Of a stretch of DNA of 64,000 nt, positions 20,330 to 32,809 are shown one piece after another. Below the pieces are notes generated by a model. The model was not told the DNA's origin. It did not search any database and saw only the letters and a program-made list of their open reading frames with translations. The translations under genes were made by a program, and so were the position numbers. The stretch's first letter is position 1, and the number at the start of each line of letters is the position of its first letter. The stretch is from Thysanoteuthis rhombus (Eukaryota; Mollusca; Cephalopoda; Oegopsida; Thysanoteuthidae), in NCBI GenBank assembly GCA_963457665.1, contig OY735225.1, forward strand, positions 239,501 through 303,500, in the 5' to 3' direction.

Positions 20330-20560
20330 ATAAGAAATGGATATATAATCAAACAGGAATAATTATACATTGCATTATATCATATTGGAACTCTATGTGA
20401 AACAATTCCCTGTTATTACACAGTGAATGTATCACTTGGCCTATACAACATAAATAAAATAAACAGCTAAAGAGAATGGGGCTGCTGCTGCTAGCACATG
20501 TGACTGGTAGAGTAGCCACTAACATAAACATAACATTTAACATAACAGAACATTAACATA
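20330..20560. repeat. Degraded foldback-family fragment
   Basis: Blocks caggaataattatacattgc, tgttattacacagtgaatg, tatcacttggcctatac and gaatggggctgctgctg match the foldbacks at 31838..32062 and 54985..55190. It lies between (TATC)n/(TA)n tracts. Confidence 0.6.
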
Positions 20561-20643
20561 ACATTTAACATAATGTAACATTGCTCTTAACATTGAGCTA
20601 AACAACTGCTGGTAATGCAAAGGCAAAAATAATTGCTTCAACT

Positions 20644-20880
<237 letters not shown>

Positions 20881-21212
20881 GTGGGTGTGGATGTGGGAAC
20901 AATTCAACATTACAACAATAAATAGGCAAATGATAATTTTTACATACACAATACTAGTTATCAGAAAGAAAAAAAATACTAATCAATAAATTTTGCCATA
21001 AAGTATATAGACTTTTTTTTTTCTAATGAAAAGTGTTTAACAAGTTGTGTGACTTTAGCATCTGCAAATAAGATATGCATCTGATTGTATATCTAAGCAT
21101 AAAGAAACATATTGAGAGACAGAACTTACATTTCCTCTTCCATATTGGGAGTTCACAGCAGACATTACAAGATAAAAATGTTTACTTTGAGGACACTTTT
21201 TTTTTTCTTTAA

Positions 21213-21671
21213 TATTGGAAACTATCAACTAGAACTGTTATCAAAATTGTCAAGATGGGTTTCTTCAATTTCCAGTTGGTCCATCTGGCTGGCTGGCTAG
21301 CTATATATGTATCACACATGCAAGCTCTACCAATGGAGCTAGAGGGCTGAAAATTTCATTTTTTACTCTGTACTATGTCTGGTAAAAAAACTGCTTTTTT
21401 TGTTTTTTGAAAAAACTTCTAAGTAAGTGTTTGTGGGGATTTGCAATGTAGATTTTACCTAAATTGATTCCTGAGTTAGTGTCTGACAGTATTCACTGTT
21501 ATTTTTAGAAAGTTCAATTTTTTTTTGTAAATGATCACAGCCCAACAAAAGGTGAGAGAAGTAACTGATCCATTGATTTTCAAATTTTGCTGATTGATCA
21601 TCCCAAACATGGCCTGCTGCCAAAATACATAGGTCACATGACAGTTTCTATTGTGTGACTAACCAGACCTG
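21213..21671 (+). mobile_element. Family A element, near full length
   Basis: It runs from ggaaactatcaactagaact through ggctggctggctagc, accaatggagctagagggct, gtaaatgatcacagccc and catggcctgctgcc to gacagtttctattgtgtgac and taaccagacctg. It is one of the most complete copies and shows the AGAAACTGTC / GACAGTTTCT ends. Confidence 0.8.
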
Positions 21672-22347
21672 TTTTGTATTTGATAAATTTTGAGGAAGAT
21701 GTACCAATAACTGAATATAGACAACAAATATACGAACAAATTTAAAGAGAAAGTAAGGAGACTGTTTGTAAAGAAGGTTTACAATGACCTTTTTAGGGAT
21801 TTATGGAATTACTGAGGAAATCATCTATCATTATCAAGGATGATGTTATAAAACAATTCCTGCTGTTGTAATCAGTCAGTCTGAAACACCTTTTTAAAAA
21901 TGAAGTGAAAATCTTTACGAAATACAAAAATTTAATTAATTAAATTTCATATCAATTTTCCTAAAGTTGTTTATACCAATGAATTTTATAACTGATCTTA
22001 AAAGCACCAACTTCTGATCTACATTTACTCATACGGGAACACAATCAATTCAGTAAAATATGGAAAAAAAACGTTCATTGGTCTTTAATCAAACTGGTTA
22101 TTAGTTAGAATTACTACCTAAATATTTATTTGGTGGGAAAATCGCGTTGAATTTCATGAGGTGTTCAAACCAGGGGAAGTAATTCAAGTTATTCTCCTTT
22201 CATTGAGGTAAACACGAACAGTCAACAGATTTCCTTATTCTATGCATTTTCTCTTGTTGCTAAATTTATAAGAGAATTCACTGAGACTGGGGATAGAAAT
22301 CGTAAATGTTCAAACTTTTAAATTTTTTTTGTTATATATTTATTAAA

Positions 22348-22488
22348 ATGAAATGCAAACATCCGAAGATTTCAGAAGCCATCATACGTATTGTGTTCGT
22401 TTTACTCTTTTTTTGGAGCGTTCTTTACATTTTATTTAAGAAGTTAGCTGGAAATCAAAAATGGAAAGATCTACCCATTTTTAGCTAA
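22348..22488 (+). CDS. Small ORF with one membrane segment
   Basis: A 46-codon frame (MKCKHPKISEAIIRIVFVLL onward, ending DLPIFS) has a charged start and a strongly hydrophobic segment of about 20 residues (IIRIVFVLLFFWSVLYILF). No splice sites, partner exons or family are recognised. In AT-rich DNA such frames arise by chance. Confidence 0.15.
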   Translation: MKCKHPKISEAIIRIVFVLLFFWSVLYILFKKLAGNQKWKDLPIFS

Positions 22489-23445
22489 CAAGGGAGACAA
22501 CTACTTTTTTATCAGTCTCAGCAAATTTTACCAATTGATACTTTCTAAACGCTATGTCCCCTTACTTCCGAATAATAGTTCAAACCCAACCACGATCGTA
22601 TAGTAAATAATATTTGCCTTGGCAAACGATGTAGGGAAGGGGGATAACTCTTGTCCTTAATTTTGATTATAATTTTCGATAGTTTTTGTTCAAAACGAAC
22701 CCAAGTTTGTTCCTCAGAAATATTTTTGCAACGACCAATGTTTTTGAAATTTGTCAAGAGCTAGTCTCTTGGCTTACTCAAAACATGAAAATACTTTACC
22801 TGTCAGCATTAGAAAACAATCAACAGATTTATTAAACTGGGGCCCACTTTACACATTTGATTATGCATAATTAAATTATCAGAAACATATATATATGGCA
22901 TGATAAAAAATATCAAGATATACTTTCTCATTAAAAATTAATTAAATTTATTGATAGAATTACCTCAGTTTAGATGATTTACAATTTCTTTCTATTGTGA
23001 CTTTTTTTGAATTACTTTTCTTATTGATCATTTGAGGAATATTGTTTGAAAAAAATATCTTATGCTTTATGACATCTTTGCTGAAATCCCATATACGATG
23101 GAGTTTTTGTTAGAATCGAATTTTGAGTTTATTTAACTTGTATTTCATGTGAATGTTGCTATTTTCTAAACATAGCTTAGTATGGTACAAGGCCTAGAGT
23201 ATGCAACATCTAGTAATGATCGAACACACTACGCAGTATCATTGGTATGCTGCGCTAGCTCGCCAACTATCACCCTATGGCGAATCGCCCTTTGTCAAGT
23301 GAATATGACAGAATTCATAAATTGATAAAAAAGAGTAAACAGAAATAATTGAAGCCATTGTTTAGCATAAGAATCTTTATTCATAGATAGATATTGACAC
23401 TAGAATGGCCCAATTACTTTTTCTTTTTTCTAATATTTCGCTCAC

Positions 23446-23622
23446 CTTCAACGGGTAGCTTCGACAGAGTTTCTCTCAATTTTGATTTTTCTCGAAGCGT
23501 ATTTTTCTCGCCTTTACGTCGTTGAGGCTTTTCGATCTTGTTGTCAGCCTTCAGTTCGTAATTCCAACTTTCATTTTTGGGTTCTTTTCTTTCTCCATTC
23601 GAGAAAAATGCCCTCCGTCGGT
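23446..23622 (-). CDS. Orphan internal exon, lysine-rich product
   Basis: The acceptor gattttttaacag and the donor TTGAAG|GTGAGC bound 177 bases open in one frame, with phase 1 at both ends, so the exon could be skipped without a frame change. The product is charged and basic (RRRAFFSNGERKEPKNESWN, then ELKADNKIEKPQRRKGEKNT, then LREKSKLRETLSKLPVE). It is likely a nuclear, nucleolar or mitochondrial protein segment, but I do not recognise it. A weak following exon (acceptor near 22798, reading KVFSCFE then stop) fits the phase. A weak preceding exon near 24590..24720 also fits. Confidence 0.5.
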
Positions 23623-24063
23623 CTGTTAAAAAATCCACCGAAATCCTGGTCCAATCCTTCAGCCTCTACAAACCCACTCGCATGCACTAAATCTACAGAG
23701 ACTCACGTATCTTTCTGCTGTAAAATTTTCTTTCAACACTTGAAGAAGTGGCTGCCATCCAATCAAATCTCCCAAGATATTCTTTCGAATGCTGAGTAGC
23801 ATCCAAAGCTGACTCCCCTCCAACCTAAAAAAAACCTTTATCTATGTATTATTACGAAATTTAGAATTTTATCTCACATCTCGCTTTCCCTGTTTTACAG
23901 TTTCATCATTGAGCAAAACGTGTCGTACACGATAGGTATCAGTTTTTTGACTAGTATTACCGATTTCGTGACGGCCTGTGAGTTGCAATAGATTTATGAT
24001 CATTAGGATAAAGAAAGAAGAAAAAATAACAGTCGAAAAGGCGAGGATAATTGACAATGAAGT

Positions 24064-24480
24064 AAAGGTCTTTCACAAATTGGCAAACTAAAATATCAAA
24101 GGGAGGTAACAAATATCGCTGACGTATTAAGGAATAAATGAAAGCAGAAAACTTGACCATTGAAAACTGTATTTCATCAAACATTATCATAAAGGATATA
24201 GTTTAGTTTTAGCGTCAGGGGCCAGGGTTAGGATTAGTTTTAGGATTGGTGTTGCAAGTCATGACAAAAACGATTTTTTTTTCATAATTATAAAAACAAA
24301 AAAGATATGCACAAGCAACTGATAATAAAAAAATAATTCAATGACCCTGAAATTAACCCAAAAATCAAATATCTTTTAAGAATAGATTTGATAAAATATA
24401 GTTTTAAATGGACAAGCTCTTTGCTTTCATTTGTTCCTCGATACGTCAATAGCAGCAACAGCCTTTATTTGTTGGTTTCT
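24064..24480. mobile_element. Family B element, right end truncated
   Basis: The left end reads ggcaaactaaaatatcaaag followed by ggaggtaacaaat, as in the complete copy at 43229. The centre has the (gtta)ggg string and ttgcaagtcatgac. The right arm is partly present (gctttcatttgttcc, atagcagcaac). No coding potential is seen. Confidence 0.75.
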
Positions 24481-25637
24481 TCAGGTATTTTAGCTTGGGA
24501 ACCATCAAGAAATTTTTACCAACAATGCTCCATCGGAGAAATTAAAAAGATAACTTACCACTGATATTGCAGCTAATGTTATTTACGATTTATACGTGAT
24601 GGAAGTAGATTTTGTGATGTTTCATTGGTTAATCCAAAGACCTTGACCTTCTGCAGGACATCCATTCTCAAATCGAGCAGTGAAACATGTCTACTCGATA
24701 AGTGTCCAGCCATTCTGAATAATTCGAGAACTGGTTTCGATGTAATTCAGATCCAATCAGAAAGGACCTTACCACACATGTGTGAACAGGCATACTCCTG
24801 TGGCATTACCCAGCTGGCAGTGAAGTACGATTGAGTGAGCTTGTGTACTGTGTGACTGTTGCATTCGCAATGGCTGAGCCAAGCTATTCTTAACGTCTCT
24901 TGCAGGGCTTTTTTGAGAAAACATCGCACCATTTGGGTCTATAAGACCCCTCCCTCATCTCTATGGTCTGGATTTTACTCGCTGCGTCATATTGCAGTTG
25001 ATCACTAAAAAAGAGGATATTTTAGATCGTGGACGAGATTAGCTGGTGTTCACCTCAAATGAGGACTTTAAACACTTTGAAAGGTGCTATCGTCCTCGGC
25101 AGAATATTCTTTTTCGTTATTTTTGAATGGCTGGATACTTTCTAGACATATCTCGTATCTAACTCCTTGACATTACTATTAGTCATGACTCAAGCAACGT
25201 GTTTTTCTTTGAATAAAGCTTTTATCACTTATGATACGATAAAACAAAATGTATTCATGATTTGAAAGAAGATCTTTTCTGGGTGTTTGACTGGTCGTTT
25301 GCAGTTTAATGCTTATCTTAAGGCTAATTCTGATATTTACGGTTAGTGACTCACTTTTAGAAAATTTCCAAGACGTACTGTTGCAAGGAAATATATTGTA
25401 CTTATAGTGCCAGATTTATAAAAAGGCAAACGGGGAAAAGGAGGTGAAGGGGCAACTGGTCCGGATCCCTCTTTAGTCAAAAATATATTCTTTAATTAAA
25501 ATATCTTCAATCATAGTTTTAAAAAATGAATAAGAGTACTGCTTGTAAATCGGGTCCGCTGTAATTAGAGTACGGGTTATGAAAATTAATTTGTCTTTCT
25601 TTAAAAAATCTACTTATAATCATATAATCAAATAAAA

Positions 25638-25770
25638 ATAGAAAAATATTTTTCAAATTATTTATATAACTGACTAGTTTCGACTACCGTCGTTATCAAA
25701 GTTTTGAATTTAAAGAATAACAACAGTAGTTGAAACTAGTCAGTAGAATAGATTACTTGAAAAATATTTT
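25638..25770. mobile_element. Foldback element with hammerhead-like arms
   Basis: The arms 25638..25696 and 25712..25770 are inverted repeats of about 57 bases around a 15-base loop. Each arm holds an actagtttcgactac-type block. On the minus strand the left arm has a CGAC-GGTA-GTCG hairpin directly before AAAC-TA-GTC, similar to the second half of a hammerhead core, while the CTGATGA box is degenerate (TTGATAA). Confidence 0.7.
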
Positions 25771-26149
25771 CTCGTTTTTTAATTTATGCATATTTGTCAG
25801 ATATCATATCCACATCCTAATGATATGTATACACGTATTTACTTCAGGTATATAACTTATTTAAACTTTCTATGTATTTATAACTTGTCAGTTCTAATTG
25901 CATGCAATAAACAGACTTTGATGAGTAAATTATGTGATTTGCAGTGTATTTTAGTTTCTGTGCACGAGGAGTCCTCAAACCTGGAGAGCCCCAGGTCCCA
26001 CAAGGTCTGAATCCAGTCCCTGGGTGCGGGAAATCGTTTTGTATGAATGGAGATTTTGAATGATCCACGGTGGCTCAGTATAAGCATAAATATCACAGAA
26101 AAACGTCAAGAAAAATGCCTTCATAATGAGATGAAAATGAATATGAACA

Positions 26150-26550
26150 GGGCTGGTTAGTCACCCAATAGAAACCGTCACGTGACCAACGCCTTTAGGA
26201 TGCATGTTGTGTTGAGGGTGATCAATGATTAGAATACTTCTCTTGTCTTGTGTTGGTCAGTGATCACTGGAAAAAAGTCTGAATTTTCAAATAACAAGCT
26301 TGACCGCTGCCGGACATAAAAACTAGGGGATCAATTTAGGATAAACTTACATTGCAAATTGAACTCCCCCACTAAAAAGCTATTTGGGGGGATTTTTTAG
26401 ACCTAACAATAAGTAACTGTTTATATCCACAGCCCTCTAGCTCCGATGGTGCAGCCTGTAAGCGTGATAGATACAAAAACAGCCAGCCAGATAGACCAAT
26501 GTGAAACCTGAAGAAACCCATGTAGACAATTTTGGTCGACAGTTTCTAAT
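26150..26550 (-). mobile_element. Family A element, minus, near full length
   Basis: It runs from gggctggttagtcacccaat and agaaaccgtcacgtgacc to ttggtcgacagtttctaat. Both ends are present, so the terminal inverted repeat AATAGAAACCGTC / GACAGTTTCTAAT is visible here. Confidence 0.8.
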
Positions 26551-26999
26551 AAGGAAAAGAAAGCACGATTGCATTCATCTTCATCATCAGCAGCAGCAAG
26601 ATACACTGTGCTACCTCCATGTGATGTACGGTTGCTCTGTAGACAATCCGAATGTGTTGACCAAGTCCACGGAGTTTAGGAAAGATAATGATCAATTAAC
26701 CACAGGAAATAACCAATCGATTAGTTTTCTGAACTTGGATTATAACAAAAAGTCGGATACATATAATTTTTTTAATAAATGAATGAAAAAAATAGAAAAC
26801 AAGGAGGTACGAGATATGTAAAAAGAAACACTTTTAAATATAGATCTTTTTTATTATTGAATTTCTTTATGTACACACTTTTATCATCAGAAAATATACA
26901 GTTTATTTGAGCTTGAAAGGTATATTTATAAATTCGTTTATTCGTTACATTTATAAATTATATTTATTTGTTTTGAGGTCCATAACTTGACGCTGAGTT

Positions 27000-29095
27000 G
27001 AACAAAGTTTTAAACAGCCTCCAAGAACGTCCACCAGAGAAAACTTCCGAGTACATAACCATTTTATTTGAAAGTGTTAGTTATCTCCCTTGTTTGTCCA
27101 TGACAGCACAAGATTTAACGTGATTATCGGGATGTGATTGAAATGGGGCGTATGCCGTTGCGTGATGGTTGTGTGCTAGTCTCACAAACCATTACGACTG
27201 TGATCAATCCGATTATTACTGGATATTTCAGTTTCGTGGATACTCTTAGGTGCCTAATTTTCATACCCCCTGCTTATTAATTTGGGAAAAAATCCAACAC
27301 CCTGCTTTTATTAAGCCCCCTCCGCTAATTAATTTTCGAGAATCCATCTTTACTCTCTCCTCTCGAATAGTTGAAGGAGGGGGGGGGGAGGAACAACAAA
27401 TTTTCACATCAAAGGACAACTAGTAAAAACAATGCAGGGGGCGGGGGCTTGCTTAAACTAATAAACAAAAGAATTTTCAAGTTCTTGTCAATACTATACG
27501 TTTTTGGTTCCCATGTGACTACCCCATCCTTATCATGAATCTTTCTGAAATGACGTTCTCCAACTGAATTGTGTCGATTGCCATAATTATCCCCCCCCTT
27601 CTCGCTTTTTAAAATGTGATAGCTTTTCCAACCCCATTGTAATTTAGCAGTTAAGAATATGCATCATACTAAGCTATGCTTAGTAAGAAAAGGTGCCTCG
27701 TCTGTAGCAACGGTTAGAAAGCTAGTCTCATAGACTCTTACACTCGATCATCATAAGGTGAACCACACTTGTGACCTTGTGCCAAACTGCCAATATTAGT
27801 AAATATCAAAACTTCGGTTGAATTCAGAGTACTTGAACTCGACAGGACTTCTACCATAACAAGATGGTTAGATAGTTGGTCTGCCAGATCATTTGCTAAT
27901 GCAGTGAATTTGATCCTTACTGAGTGCCCACTACTGTTGAGTTGTACCCAACTGAGCTGTGTTTTCTGAATAATTTGAGATAGCAACATCCTGGTCAATA
28001 AATACCTGTCCTTTATAAAGGTGTAAGTCGAAACATAGGCGTCTGCTACCGGGGGGAGCCAAAGGAGATATTTCCACGGGTGAGGGCAAAAGGGTATATT
28101 CGTAATATATCTTGTTGTCAATCCTGTTCCTTGCAAATAATTATACAATCGTTTTGTATAGGAAGATCAGATTGGGGTTACATAAAACAATTGTACTTGC
28201 ACCATTATCCAACTTTCAAAACCCTTCCCTCTCGCAAGGCCTGATTCAGTGAGCGGGGTCAAGTTTGCCCCCCTCCATCCCAACCCAGTCGACGCCATAT
28301 TGCTCGAAATCAACCAGTTCTTATAATAGTCTCTAGTGATCATGTCCATAAGAAGAGTAAAATCCAACGCTAAACAATTTTCCATTTCTTTTTCCATAAT
28401 CCTTTTTATCGTCATTGAGTATCGAACTCGGAATATTCCATCCACATGTGTTGTGAATGCATCATAGTGAGTGCCTCATCAATGAAGGTTCAAGTTTTGA
28501 ATTTGGGGGGTTTGATTCATTGATCGAAGAATCGAAAGATGAAATATGGAATGTTTCCTCTGAATTCCCAATTGTGTCGTATCTCAGACACAGGCCGAGT
28601 AATTCCCATGGAGAGCGAGAAATGAAACAAAAGAATTAGTCTCCATTTCTCGAACGATCCATGAAAACCTATTTGTTTTTTGTTGCAATTGTGGGTTTTT
28701 ACGGGGTTGGTGTGCTGATCCGAAGCTCAAGATAAAGTGCTTGACAGTGCTCCAAGTGCCCAGCTATTTACCCGTAATTCATGCCTTCCCAAAGGGGATT
28801 AGTACGAAGTGAACTCAAACTATCATCGGAGTTTGAACATGATTTGCCGTTTCTGTGTCGTTAAACATAAGGCCGCCTGTGACCCCAATTTTGTCGTATG
28901 GTATGAAATGGATCTTTCAATTTTATTTTGTGTTTTGTGCATAAAAAGTGAAATCAACTCCAAAATCTTTTTTCCCCTTTTCCTTCACATTTTTATTTTT
29001 AATCTTTAAATATTTTTTTCTTCGAATAATAAACTTTTTAGCAGACAACATGAGTGAGAATAATGGAATTAGGGACCTATTGATATAATCAGAAG
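27000..29095. other. Non-coding, with two unsupported minus frames
   Basis: The mollusc-type motif agttatctcccttg lies at 27080. Minus frames at 27738..28148 (136 codons) and 28167..28445 (92 codons) and a plus frame at 28457..28639 have no recognised product or consistent splice sites. A G-rich run (ggaggggggggggag) sits at 27376. Confidence 0.35.
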
Positions 29096-29307
29096 TTGCA
29101 ATGTGCATTCGATCGTTCAGATTCGGTCATCGTACAACGTCTCTTTCAGTCTCTTGTTTCCTCTGTTGATAAAGGAATCACTCTTTTGGTAAAACAAAAC
29201 AAGGAACGAATGTTTGCAGACGCATCCAGGCACTCCAGGGACATATTCATATTGTATCCTATGCACTCATATGTATTTATACATATTAAATCGTGCACAC
29301 ACGCGTG

Positions 29308-29310
<3 letters not shown>

Positions 29311-29402
<92 letters not shown>

Positions 29403-29420
29403 GTATATATATATATACAC
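29311..29420. repeat. Long (TA)n microsatellite
   Basis: About 52 TA units, one of the longest in the window, followed by a short CA block. Confidence 0.97.
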
Positions 29421-29499
29421 ACACAATATATGTGGTACAAATCAGGCTAGCAGTATAACATAATATAATAATATAAAGCCACTTCTCAAATGTAATGTA

Positions 29500-29501
29500 T
29501 T

Positions 29502-29565
<64 letters not shown>

Positions 29566-29640
29566 CTCACACGGACAAAATGATTTCAAACATTCACGTG
29601 GATCAATGTATACGAATAATTTGCATGTATTTATGACTCA

Positions 29641-29727
<87 letters not shown>
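29500..29727. repeat. (TA)n, spacer, (CT)n then (TA)n
   Basis: TA units at 29505..29561, then after an 80-base spacer about 15 CT units (29643..29671) run directly into about 27 TA units. Confidence 0.95.
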
Positions 29728-29731
<4 letters not shown>

Positions 29732-30048
29732 ATGAATATAAGGAAAACCATGTGTGTTGAATACTGTTGGTTGTATAGTAAGACCTGTGTGATATGTATT
29801 CAGCCCCAAAGGAATATCAGCTTCTAGGTTTGAACGGGCATTCTTCTAACTGGTGCCTTTAGATGGCATTGACTGTGTATGAAGATTACTTAGAATTTGA
29901 GTAACGGGTGATCGAGTCCAGAAGGAGGATTCAGAGGTCATATCTAAATACATGACCACGTCTACAATTATCAAAGCAAGTACACATATACATACATATA
30001 TATAATAAAACATGTTCACAAATATATAATTCAGAACACACGCACTCA

Positions 30049-30052
<4 letters not shown>

Positions 30053-30097
<45 letters not shown>

Positions 30098-30180
30098 CAT
30101 ACCAATCTGCGTTTATGACCTATTGAAAGATCAATTGAAGTAAAAGTAAGCCAGTAATCACACACTCATGCCAACCACTA

Positions 30181-30262
<82 letters not shown>
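30053..30262. repeat. Two (TA)n microsatellites
   Basis: TA tracts at 30053..30094 and 30180..30261 are separated by about 85 bases of unique sequence. Confidence 0.95.
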
Positions 30263-30263
<1 letters not shown>

Positions 30264-30924
30264 CTACATTTATGGATATGTTTATCTATTGATTATGAAC
30301 CTACACGTACAAAATGACTTTGAAACATTTACAAGCATCAATATGTATGAACCATTTGCATATGTATTTCTGCCTGTACAACTATCGTGCGTATATATAC
30401 ATCCATATAAATATGCATTGATATATACTACCAGTTAGTCTGCGTGTATAATTTGTGAATATATGCATGAATATACGCACCATTATACTGACAGAGCTTA
30501 TATATGGGAAATGTACAAATATATGAATGTGACATCACTTTCAAACATATGTATATTTTTTCACGTTTTGAATGTTTTTATACATATATATATATAGAGA
30601 GAGATTAGGCATAGCTTAGTCTGGGCGATGATCTGAATTATATAACTTGACTTGCTCGACTTGCAATTGTCTATAAGACCAACTTGCCAACTATCATTCT
30701 ATGGTAAATGACCACAATATGCATATGTGTATATCTTTATAAGTTTAGTTTCGTTGGACAAAGTATGAAAATAGAAGACCAAACAATGAGAATCAAATTT
30801 ACTCGACTTGTGAATAGGTAGTGATACTTCGACGCTCCCTTGGGCACACATGTACACACGCACACACAGAAATACATACATAAATGTGTGTGATCAATAT
30901 ATTAGTTTGGATTATGGCTAATCT

Positions 30925-31060
30925 GACAATATGAGAATGAAATGACCACATCGAAAGGCTTCTGAGACAAGTAACTTTTTATTTCGACGTTTCGAAACAT
31001 TGAAATAAAGAATCATTTGTCTCAGCAAGCCTTCTGATATTGTCATTTCATTCTCTCTTT
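30925..31060. mobile_element. Foldback element
   Basis: The left arm (gagaatgaaatgac, aaggcttctgagacaa, tttatttcgacgtttcg) pairs with the right arm, whose reverse complement reads gagaatgaaatgac, aaggcttgctgagacaa, ctttatttcaatg. A related diverged string occurs at 51495..51550. It lies before (CT)n and (TA)n. Confidence 0.7.
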
Positions 31061-31073
31061 CTCTCTCACATAC

Positions 31074-31075
31074 AA

Positions 31076-31122
<47 letters not shown>

Positions 31123-31264
31123 AATTTGTAGAATATATGTGGTCATATATGAATATTTGAATATTCATGCCTACGATTACAGAGTAGAGAAACGAAGAAT
31201 TTAAGTGCATTATCGCGGACTCCTGCCTTTCAGCAGTGTCGTTAACTTAGTTTGTAGAGCAGAG

Positions 31265-31343
<79 letters not shown>
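31074..31343. repeat. Two (TA)n microsatellites
   Basis: TA tracts at 31078..31120 and 31266..31343, with unique sequence between them. Confidence 0.95.
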
Positions 31344-31350
<7 letters not shown>

Positions 31351-31729
31351 TTACATATGCGTATATATGTACATATATACATAAATGCACGCAGATTCAA
31401 GTGATGTAACAGATAACAGCACGGGATTGGTAATTCAATACAAACCCAAACTGAGGCTACTTACGTTCACTTTTCACTAATACCCTTGAGGGATACATGA
31501 ATCTATCTTTTCTCTCTCTAGCAATGGATAACTTGGTAAAGCAGACTGGACTCTCAAGACTTGGGAGGCAACCAGTTTTGGAAAAGAATAACTATGAATT
31601 CAAAACCAATCACTGGCGTCCCTAAGGCAGTACAGTCTTGTCTTCAGCCCCGTTCTAGAAACTGCAGTGACAACGCTTGGTGCAGTTCCATAGTCTCACG
31701 AGACTGACAGATGACACCGACACACTCAC

Positions 31730-31732
<3 letters not shown>

Positions 31733-31801
<69 letters not shown>

Positions 31802-31812
31802 GTATATATATA
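31733..31812. repeat. (TA)n microsatellite
   Basis: About 38 TA units with two tgta interruptions, directly abutting a foldback element. Confidence 0.95.
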
Positions 31813-31837
31813 TTAAGAAATGGATGTATACGATCCG

Positions 31838-32062
31838 ACAGAATGAATATAAATTGCGTTGTATTACATAGAAACTTATTTGAAATGATGTCCCGTCATT
31901 ATACGATCAATGCATCACTTGATCTAGAAAACATCAATAGAATAATTTTCTCTAATTGTTTTTCTATTTATGTTTTCTAGGCTAAGCGATACATTTACCG
32001 AGTAATGACGGGAGATCATTTCAAATAAGAGTTCCAATTGACGCAATTTATAATCGTATATA
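31838..32062. mobile_element. Foldback element, about 100-bp arms
   Basis: The arm from about 31849 to 31944 (cttatttgaaatgatgtccc, gtcattatacgatcaatgc, tctagaaaacat) is inverted at about 31965..32062. The loop is about 20 bases. Related copies are at 20330 and 54985. It shares the gatcatttcaaataa block and the habit of sitting in (TA)n. Confidence 0.8.
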
Positions 32063-32097
32063 TATTGAGACTCGCAACAATCTACCAAACTGTTTCA

Positions 32098-32142
32098 ATG
32101 CTTCCACATCTTTTAGAGTGCTGGGAAAGATGTGAAAGCATT
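32098..32142. repeat. Hairpin, 16-bp arms
   Basis: aatgcttccacatctttt is followed after 11 bases by its imperfect reverse complement aaagatgtgaaagcatt. It may be the remnant of a further foldback. Confidence 0.6.
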
Positions 32143-32187
32143 ATAAATATTAAAAATGATGAGCCCTATTTCATTTATTTATTCACA

Positions 32188-32270
<83 letters not shown>
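32188..32270. repeat. (TA)n then (GA)n
   Basis: About 19 TA units followed by about 20 GA units. It lies about 290 to 370 bases downstream of the FAM167 stop, so it may fall in the 3' untranslated region. Confidence 0.95.
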
Positions 32271-32272
<2 letters not shown>

Positions 32273-32554
32273 GAAAGGGGTACCATGAAGACGTATGTAA
32301 AGTGATTTGAAACGTCTAAATCATTTTTCCGCCTGACACAAAAAACACGCACATACACACACATACATTCATAAATTTAACTATCGCACAGGTTTCAATG
32401 AATCAAAGTGTTCATTCATTTTAATCTCTATCTCCAATCAAGTACGATTAGAACTCTTTCAACACCTTCAATCTTTTAGGAAAGTCAATCGAACGAGAAC
32501 CCTTCCAAAATCTTCGATCTTGCAAAAAAGCTACTCAACCAAATATCTTGAAAC

Positions 32555-32809
32555 TCAACACATGGAGAATCGTCGACTGGAGATGTTCATGCGAGTGACG
32601 CCCAAGTGCTTGAGGGGATTGTCGTCGGCCATATCGTATGGTATGTCGCAGACAGCCGACAATGTCTCTCTCTCAGACAACTCATCTTTGACATCATCCA
32701 ATAAGTCTTGGTGATTCTCACAGCTGCGCTCCAATTTCAGTCGGTGGATGTCATTGCGTAAAGTGAGCAGTTGCGTTGCTAGATTGTGATCTACCGTGCG
32801 CATTTGACC
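32555..32809 (-). CDS. FAM167: FAM167 last exon (conserved C-terminus)
   Basis: 84 codons and a TGA stop follow the acceptor ttgttgtctctctttcag. The exon encodes GQMRTVDHNLATQLLTLRND and ends HLGVTRMNISSRRFSMC, the family's signature ending (human NINSRRFSLC). It aligns with the human protein across the exon junction without a gap. Family A and a (TA)n tract lie in the intron just upstream. Confidence 0.92.
   Translation of the reverse strand, partial: GQMRTVDHNLATQLLTLRNDIHRLKLERSCENHQDLLDDVKDELSERETLSAVCDIPYDMADDNPLKHLGVTRMNISSRRFSMC

Noticed and set aside
24556-24720. Possible exon with donor ATCAGTG|GTAAGTT at 24557 and a MAGHLSS frame
   Set aside because: The frame stops before the strong donor and would need a weaker GTAAAT donor. 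It abuts a family B fragment, so support was too thin to list.
27738-28445. Two minus frames of 136 and 92 codons
   Set aside because: No recognised domain, no consistent splice sites and no start context that stands out.
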